A stretch of DNA of 64,000 nt, from assembly GCA_002946415.1 (NCBI GenBank), contig NJPS01000021.1, forward strand, positions 1 to 64,000, read 5' to 3'. The position numbers were made by a program, and so were the translations under genes. The notes under the pieces are model-generated. The model worked only from the letters and a program-made list of their open reading frames with translations. It searched no databases and was not told the origin of the DNA. Shown here piece after piece: positions 57,448 to 64,000 of this stretch (position 1 is its first letter; each line of letters starts with the position of its first letter). This stretch comes from Rutstroemia sp. NJR-2017a BVV2. Taxonomy: Eukaryota; Ascomycota; Leotiomycetes; Helotiales; Rutstroemiaceae.

Positions 57448-58433
57448 CTAATTTTCCCGCCATACCCTAGCCTTTACGTCCTCAAAACAGTCATAAGGAA
57501 CGCCCCTCCAGTGCGCTGGCAGCAACCCCGAGACTTCCCTTCCGCTCTCTAATGTTAAATCATGTTAGTAAGTGTATATTCTCGCAATTAAGTGAAAGGA
57601 ATCGACACATACCCAGCACAAAGTTCATTTGCACCATCTCCTCCTCCAACAGATCTCCCCGAGTGGAGCCAATGCGCGATGGGGCATCCTGGTCTTGATC
57701 CTGGTCTTGGTGTTGGTCCTGGCTTGGAGCTTCCTCCATTGGTAAATCCCCCCGCAGGGAGCCGATACCAGACGGAGGTCGCTCGGAAGCATCTTGGTCC
57801 TGGTCTCCAAAACAGTTAGTATTGGCTGACCAGAGGAGACAGAGGTGGAAGGGTGAGGAGAGGAAAATGAAAGGAAAGGTGAGGTGAGGAGAGGAAAGCA
57901 AAAGGAAAGGTGAATTAGGAAAGTGAAGAGAGAGGACGTACCGCGTCTGGTTCTAGTATTCGCTATTGTACGTCCTGGAACTGAGATGGGATCAGCAACT
58001 TGCAAAAAGAATGAAAATGTGATGAGCCTTACTTGGGCGGCGGTGAGCACCAAACTGCTGTGCAGAACCAATGGACTGTACAGGAACGACACCATCGCGA
58101 GCTATCGTATGCCGGGGGTAGTTTCTAGCGTTCTTAGACTGAAAAACTGCCAGAGCATCCGGATCACGATCATCCTCTTTTCGAAGAGTCTCCACAGCAT
58201 TCCGATATACAGGATCCGCAGCCTTCGCCTGATTTGCACGTTTTGTTTGTCGTCGACGCGCATTCTTGGCAGACTTGGGCAGTTCTCCATTGAAAGGCTA
58301 TCATCGAGTTAGTAAACCACCATACACAATGACGAACAAACGAAAAGTGAAAAGAGAGGATGTTTGGATGGTAATGTACTTTGTCCAATTCCTGATACGG
58401 AGGCGGGGATGGCGATCTTGCGCGTTTAGGCAT
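57448..58433 (-). CDS. Five-exon orphan gene, unknown function
   Basis: I do not recognise this gene. Five exons on the minus strand (58433-58380, 58297-58033, 57980-57942, 57804-57613, 57548-57448) give 198 aa with no internal stop. Each intron has GT..AG ends and CTAAC-like branch points (58298-58379, 57981-58032, 57805-57941, 57549-57612). The start 'MPKRARSPSPPPYQELDK' is basic with a PPxY motif. Exon 2 encodes a Lys/Arg-rich helix ('KSAKNARRRQTKRANQAKAAD') and 'HTIARDGVVPVQSIGSAQQFG'. Exon 4 encodes two copies of 'P-S-x-IGS-x-RGDL-xxEE' separated by QDQHQDQDQDQD. Exon 5 ends 'GLLPAHWRGVPYDCFEDVKARVWREN'. No signal peptide or TM; probably nuclear or cytosolic. It lies between inverted copies of a local repeat, which suggests mobility or capture. 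Confidence 0.6.
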
Positions 58434-58844
58434 ACCTAAAACCACGATATTAATACAAACAGCAGCGAGACGGGAATTGGATTCTTTACTCACTGAAGGT
58501 GGTTGAATTTAGTGATGGAATACAAGAAGAGACTATTCCAAAGGTCAGTACAACTGAATAGAGCAGACGCTCGCAGTGGTTGGGAAATTTTACCTGCAGT
58601 TGGTGGGATGTCGAGAAAAAGGAAGAAAGGAAATTTGGGAGGAGCAGAAGTGCGAGATATAGAGGAAATTCTTGGCGGAAGGTTCCTTCCTCTTCAATCA
58701 AGCGAGGGCTGTTGAGTCACAACAAGAGTTTAAAGGTGAAGTGGTAAACAATAACTCGTGACTCTACCTTGATAGATGGCTTGGAGGGACGCACGCCATA
58801 TTGAGAAGGAACGGAAAGGGGACTCACTCGCTTGGATTGTTTTC
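58434..58844. other. Upstream region of the orphan gene
   Basis: Short frames on both strands (58486-58701 minus, 58503-58715 plus) overlap here and neither is recognised. It is the likely promoter and leader of the gene at 57448-58433. Confidence 0.4.
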
Positions 58845-58990
58845 TGTATGCAAAATACGGGATTTACGTTAACCTTCCTGTCGTCATGGTTTCATCTACG
58901 ACGCATGCTGGAGGAAGTACGACCGTGACTGTACGGGTATGAGCCAAATGCAAGCAGGAACAGGGCATTAGATAACCATTATTTCACGAC
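58845..58990. repeat. Inverted third copy of the 56.9-57.1 kb repeat
   Basis: The reverse complement contains 'TTATCTAATGCCCTGTT', 'GGTCGTACTTCCTCCAGCAT', 'GCGTCGTAGATGA' and 'GACAGGAAGGTTAACGTAAA', then 'TTTTGCATACAGAAAA'. The similarity to 56856-57005 continues through that last string. Confidence 0.85.
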
Positions 58991-60786
58991 CAGATATCTT
59001 CACGACTGATAATCCAAGATCCAGAATCCTGAAAAGTGAAGATGAGAGTTTGCAGGTGAGGGCTCCCATAATTGAGGAGGAACTTAAAGAACTTCAACAA
59101 AACGTACGTCTTGGACTGAATAACCTCAAGAAAACCTACCGATAGGTATTCTCCATACTGTACCTTTCGATTACTTCGAACATGAAATTTTGCATCTTAG
59201 ACAGTACGGACTCACGACGTTGCGTAGTTATGTTGTTGTGGCACACGTGAGGTCTGCGGGGGGCGTCAACCCCGCTTCCTAGCCGCCATTTACCGAAGGC
59301 TTTGAATTCAGGTACCCAGGCCTTAAGGCTCTAAGCAATTAAGGCATTCAGGCAGTAAGGTAACGAAAATACATGGAATGAGGGGCAGATTGCATGTGTG
59401 GAAACAGATCTGCGGGAGATAGACCGGAATTCCAGCGCGATGTGGGTTGTATCTAGTCAACGTAGAAATTGTCTCCTTGGAGGAGGACACGGTGGTGCGA
59501 GAGAGTAAGTTTGCATCCTTCTGTGAAGTTGAATCAAAACTGGAAAGCTTACTAACTATCCCAAGCATCCATTCTAGTTTAGCAGTCCCGCAAGAATGAA
59601 AAGCGAAAGATCCGTTTGTATCATGATCGCAACCAGAACTCGCACTCCGTCTCGCGCGAACACAAATGAAATATGCTACAGAGGGGGAAGAGCTGAGGCA
59701 TGAGAGTTGAAGAGGTTGGGAAAGAGAAGTTGGCGAAGAGCATTGGATCTGGTATATCCGAGTGGAGGGGGGCTATATGGGGTTCGATAGGCCTATTGGA
59801 AGTTCCGATAAGCCTATCGGAATGTCGTTCTCCCTACCAGTGAGGGTGGCGCCGGTATGGCTTATATCAAGGCATTTCTGGCCATGTCTTTTATGCAATT
59901 GTTTTCTGGAGACATTGGAGGCAATTGAGCGCATAAAGCCGTCGTTGGATAGTAAGAGGTTGCGGAGGAATTACTGCATGAAGGTATGAAGGGGGAATTC
60001 AAGCATGCTCCGAACATGGTGCGCTAGAAATCCGAGTTCACCAATATCTTCGAAGCACAACTTTGAAATATATGTCTTCCAACCAAACATTCCTTTGCCT
60101 CCCAATTTTCCCACAAGGGGATGTCGCGGCAGACGTCGCGGCAGACGTCGCGGCAGACATCTGAAAGACCTCATCTTCGCACCCCTTCGTTCTACGAAGC
60201 TTTCATAAACCCCTCGCGGGAGCCTGTCACCATCGTAAGTACCCAAATTCGTAACTTCAACACTCTCGATCATGACTCAAAATTGGAGGCCATCTAATCG
60301 ATGTCCCAACAAAGTCAACACCCCAGTCCAGTACGGTCTGTTGAAGACTCTTTACTTCCTCCGCGTTCCATAACAGCAACTAACATCAAATTGAAGATCC
60401 TAGTTCCTTCCTCCGTTAGCCAACGTCGTAGTGTCATTCAAGTGGATACTTATGATTGATGGAGGATGTTTTCACAGTTCACTTTGATGTCGCCCACACG
60501 AGAATTTAAGCATCTACCTATTGACTGGCAATATACTTATCTCTGATGTGGGAAATATGCTCGTTCTAATGTTCATTCCTAAGGCTAGGTCCCGACCTTG
60601 TCTTAGATCTTCATCGTGTTTGATAGTCTCATCGCGTTTTGAAGAATGTGTTTACAATCCACATGCCTCACAATTTATGCACGCGCCTGAATAGAGCGTC
60701 TCTGTTTATAATATCTCCTGTCGTTAGAATCAGACCTTTTTACACTTAGCAAAACTTTGCAGTCGTTCATTACTGCTTTTTGCAGC
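58991..60786. other. Intergenic before the chitin-binding mucin
   Basis: About 1.8 kb with short unrecognised frames (59323-59568 minus, 59762-59989 plus, 59971-60273 minus). It contains a 12-bp tandem triplication at 60123-60158. The last 130 bp are the likely leader of the mucin gene. Confidence 0.45.
60123..60158. repeat. 12-bp tandem repeat, three perfect copies
   Basis: GTCGCGGCAGAC repeated three times without change. Confidence 0.95.
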
Positions 60787-63700
60787 ATGTATTTCCCAAA
60801 CATCGCTATTCTTTTGGCTTCGGCTTTAGGAATCGCTTCCGCTCATTGTGACGAATGTGAAAACCACATCGAGAATACGATTTTCACCAGCGCGAATCAG
60901 ATCTGTGAGATCTTTACAATCATTGAATTGCCCATCTCGGTCGATACCTGCTTTACCACGAATACTGTCTTTTCAATTGATGACTGTACAACTTCGATTC
61001 ATATTACCAATGCTCCGACCTGTATCACTACAGAGGTCACTTATACGACCACTTTGACGCCGCCTAGGTCGAAAACGAAGACCTATCCACATAAGTCGTA
61101 TACCAGGACTTATTCAAAGTAAGTATTTCCTAAGTTGGGATGAACTGCGCTGACGGGTTAAGAAAATCGACCAAAAAGCCAGAAACGGCTACTACTTCAG
61201 CAACAACTTGCTACAATGCTCCTTCTTATTATTACCACTTCCCGAGTCCACCACCCGAGCCTCGATTCGATCAAGAGAAATTCCCTCCCTCGCCATCCAC
61301 AGACGGCTACTGCGGGTATCGCAACGGCAAGACGTGCGAGGGAACCCAATTTGGATCTTGTTGCGGCGCTGATGGTGTATGTGGGGACTCAGCGACGGAG
61401 TGCGGAAATGGCTGCCAGTCACGTTTCGGCTCATGTTACAAAGCTTCCCTCGATGGCAGTTGTGGAAACGGTGTGATGTGTAAAGGGAGCGGGTATGGAG
61501 ATTGTTGCGCCGAGGATTATATGTGCGGTGATGATATGGAATATTGTGGAAATGGGTGCAGACGCAACTTTGGTGATTGTTGGGACCCGGCATGTTCGGT
61601 GACGACGACCAAGTCTAAGAGTTTTAGATCGCGTTCGACGAAGACGAAGTCGCGCCCTACGAAGACAAAGTCGCGTCCTACGACTTCGTCAACCTCGACT
61701 ACTCCAAAGACTACGCGCACGTATCCATCGACAAGTACCAGTTCTACTCGAGTGGTAAGTACAAGCAGTAGTTCTGTGACAGCTCCTCCCCCGGGTACCA
61801 CAAGCACAAGCGCCAGTTCTGTGAAAACTACTGCGCCGGTGAGTACAAGCACTAGTTCTGTTTTTACACCCCCGCCTTCCTCTTCTACGTCAAAAACTCC
61901 TCCACCTTCCACTTCCCCGTCAAACACTCCTCCACCACCGTCTTCCAGCACTTCCAAAACCTTCACTTTCCCCACGCAACCACCGTTCACGAACTCAAGT
62001 ACCACATACACTAGCCCAACTCAACCCCCACCTCCACCCTCTACCTCGAGCTCTACATCATTACCCTTCTTCACAACCACTAGCACATCCGTACCCTCGC
62101 CTCCTCCTTCCACCTCAAGTTCTACGTCGAAACCTTTCTCGACAAGCACTGGCACATCCACACCCTCACCTTCGCCTTCAACCTCAAGTTCTACGTCAAA
62201 CTCCTCTTCCATAAGTACCAGTACATCCAGGATCTCATCTCTGACTTCAACATCAAGCCCCACATCAACGTCAAGCTCTACATCAAAACCGTCTTCGACA
62301 AGCACTAGCTCCTCAACCTCCACATCAAAAACCTCATCCCTCAGTTCAACGTCTAGTTCTACATCAAAATCCTCTTCGACAACCACCAGCCGCTCGACCT
62401 CTACATCCTCGACCCCCAGCACCATCACCAGCAAACCCACATCCACTTCCTCATGCAGCCTTCTTCCACCTCCCTACAGCAGTTGTACCAAGGATCGCTG
62501 CTACAACCAATGCAAGGACAACTACGAATTCACCAAATTCTGCAATTACTTCACACACAACGATTGGCGCACGGATTTGCCTCCATTTGTGGATAGATGC
62601 TATGGGAAGTCTGCAATTTCGTCGGCCTGTTCGTGTATCGTTTCGGTTAATCCTTGTACGACGACGACTTCACGACCTAGCTCGACATCTGTTACGACTA
62701 CCACTTCTAGTAGTTCGAAATCTAGCTCGACTAGTACGAAGAGCAGTTCATCAAGCTCTAGCACTACGAGTTCAAGTACTTCGAAATCAAGCTCAAGCAG
62801 TACCAAGTCTAGTTCTTCCAGCTCTTCCAGCTCTTCTAGCTCAAGCTCAAGCAACAAGACCACCACTTCAAGCTCTTCCAGCTCAAGCAGTAGCAAGACC
62901 ACCACCTCAAGCACTTCAAGCAGTTCAACCAGCAGCAAGTCAACATCGTCAAGCTCTTCAAGCTCTAGTACACTGAGTTCAAGTACTTCGAAGTCAAGCT
63001 CAAGCAGTACCAGCTCTTCCAGCAGCAAGGCCACCACTTCCAGCTCAAGCAGCAGCAAGTCCAGCTCATCCAGTTCCTCAAGTACTTCGAGCTCAACTAG
63101 CAGCAAGACCACCACTTCAAGTTTTTCCAGCTCCAGCAGCAGTAAATCCAGCTCTTCCAGTTCCTCAAGCACTTCCAGCATAAGCAGTACCAAGTCGAGC
63201 TCATCCAGCTCAAGCACTTCCAGCTCAAGCAGTACAAAATCCAGCTCGTTCAGCTCAAGCACTTCCAGCTCGAGTAGTACCAAGACTATCTCGTCTAGCT
63301 CAAGCACTTCCAGCTCAAGCACTTCTAGTTCCAGATCAAGCACTTCCAGCAAGTCGACAAGCAGTAGTAGCTCAACAGTCTCTTCTTCGTCGAGCACGAC
63401 TTCGAGCTCTAGTTCTTCGTCGAAAACCACGACATCGATATCGTCTTCTACCACATCTAGCAGCACGTCAAACGGCTCGAGCTCAAGCTCTTCTGGCAGT
63501 TCCAAGTCGTCTTCTTCGTCAGCGACAAGTAGTACCTCAAGCAGCTCTTCTAGCAGCTCCAAGTCATCTTCTTCATCGACGACAAGTAGTTCCTCCAGTA
63601 GCTCGAAGCCATCTTCCTCGTCGACAACTACCAGTTTTAAATCTTCTTCTTTATCGACAACGAGTAGTACCTCAAGCAGCTCTAGCAGTTCCAACTCCTC

Positions 63701-64000
63701 TTCTTCATTGATAACGAGCAGTACCTCAAGCAGCTCTAGCAGCAGTTCCAAGTCCTCGTCTTCATCGATAACGAGTAGTACCTCAAGCAGCTCTAGCAGC
63801 AGTTCCAAGTCCTCTTCTTCATCGACAACGAGCAGCAGTTCCAAGTCCTCTTCTTCATCGACAGCGAGTAGTACCTCAAGCAGCTCTAGCAGCCGTTCCA
63901 AGTCCTCTTCTTCATCGATAACGAGCAGCACCTCAAGTTCCAAGTCGTCTTCTTCGTCGACGACAAGCAGTTCTAAATCTTCTTCTTCATCGACAACAAG
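60787..64000 (+). CDS. Secreted chitin-binding mucin (two hevein-like domains), runs off right edge
   Basis: Exon 1 is 60787-61118 and exon 2 runs from 61163 to the window end (intron 44 nt). More than 1050 residues are visible with no stop. Signal peptide 'MYFPNIAILLASALGIASA'. A short Cys-containing N-terminal domain follows, then two chitin-binding type-1 (hevein-like) modules: 'DGYCGYRNGKTCEGTQFGSCCGADGVCGDSATECGNGCQSRFGSC' at about residues 155-200, and a second of similar spacing just after it. A Thr/Ser/Pro-rich linker leads to a separate Cys domain (about 62450-62670: 'CTKDRCYNQCKDNYEFTKFCNYF', 'CYGKSAISSACSCIVSVNPC'). From 62690 on the frame is almost pure Ser/Thr/Lys (SSSSKSSSSSTTSS patterns). 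This is probably a heavily O-glycosylated wall or adhesin protein binding chitin. The 3' end, and any GPI signal, lies outside. Confidence 0.85.
62690..64000 (+). repeat. Ser-rich degenerate coding repeat
   Basis: Over 1.3 kb of AGC/TCA/TCT/ACG codons in one frame. The last 400 bp form higher-order units of about 60-70 bp containing TCCAAGTCCTCTTCTTCATC and ACGAGTAGTACCTCAAGCAG. The array continues past the edge. Confidence 0.9.

Noticed and set aside
62600..63943. 447-aa Leu/Glu-rich minus-strand frame
   Set aside because: It is the antisense of the Ser-rich coding tract; codons for Ser/Thr/Lys read backwards as Glu/Leu/Val. Similar acidic antisense frames at 61517-62446 and within 13.0-15.4 kb are also shadows.
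1..64000. CRISPR arrays, rRNA, bacterial operons
   Set aside because: The spaced repeats seen are head-to-tail minisatellites without unique equal-length spacers, and introns throughout show that the DNA is eukaryotic.

Overview
The window is eukaryotic DNA from a filamentous ascomycete (Pezizomycotina). The evidence is short introns (mostly 44-90 nt) with GT..AG ends and CTAAC-type branch points, and gene families typical of the group: a GT69/CAP59 mannosyltransferase, an Iwr1 homologue, a fungal rhodopsin-domain membrane protein, an NmrA-like reductase, a degenerate aspartic-protease-like receptor, LysM and chitin-binding mucins, and a DUF3638 relic. The class cannot be fixed from sequence alone; Leotiomycetes is a guess. 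Splice models below were built by hand; each protein-coding model keeps one open frame across all its junctions.

Layout. 1-8.9 kb holds conserved genes: a partial GT69 mannosyltransferase (-), a CBM48 protein of the Mdg1/Crp1 type (-) and IWR1 (+). 8.9-22.3 kb is accessory: dispersed and tandem repeats, a Ser/Thr-rich LysM gene broken by two indels and a stop, and a 5'-truncated relic of a giant DUF3638/DUF3645 gene. 22.8-28 kb holds a cysteine-rich secreted protein, an NmrA-like reductase, a 512-bp TA-flanked MITE and a PPxY-motif protein. 28-31.6 kb has no recognisable gene. 31.6-51.3 kb is gene-rich: a secreted lysozyme-like protein, a short 'LPAEIRNxIY' protein, a secreted alpha/beta hydrolase, a second MITE, a rhodopsin-domain protein, a GPI-type cell-wall repeat protein, an aspartic-protease-like receptor with both catalytic Asp lost, and an AAAP amino-acid transporter. 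51.3-60 kb is again repeat-rich, with nested tandem arrays, a Helitron relic, an intron-containing tRNA-Pro(CGG), a tRNA 3'-half and a five-exon orphan gene flanked by inverted repeats. From 60.8 kb a chitin-binding mucin runs off the right edge.

Theme. About half of the intact genes encode secreted, wall-bound or plasma-membrane proteins, several with chitin/LysM or Ser/Thr-rich modules. That suggests cell-surface and environment-facing functions rather than a metabolic cluster. No secondary-metabolite backbone enzyme, CRISPR array or rRNA is seen. The most promising undescribed item is the orphan gene at 57.4-58.4 kb lying between inverted copies of a local repeat.
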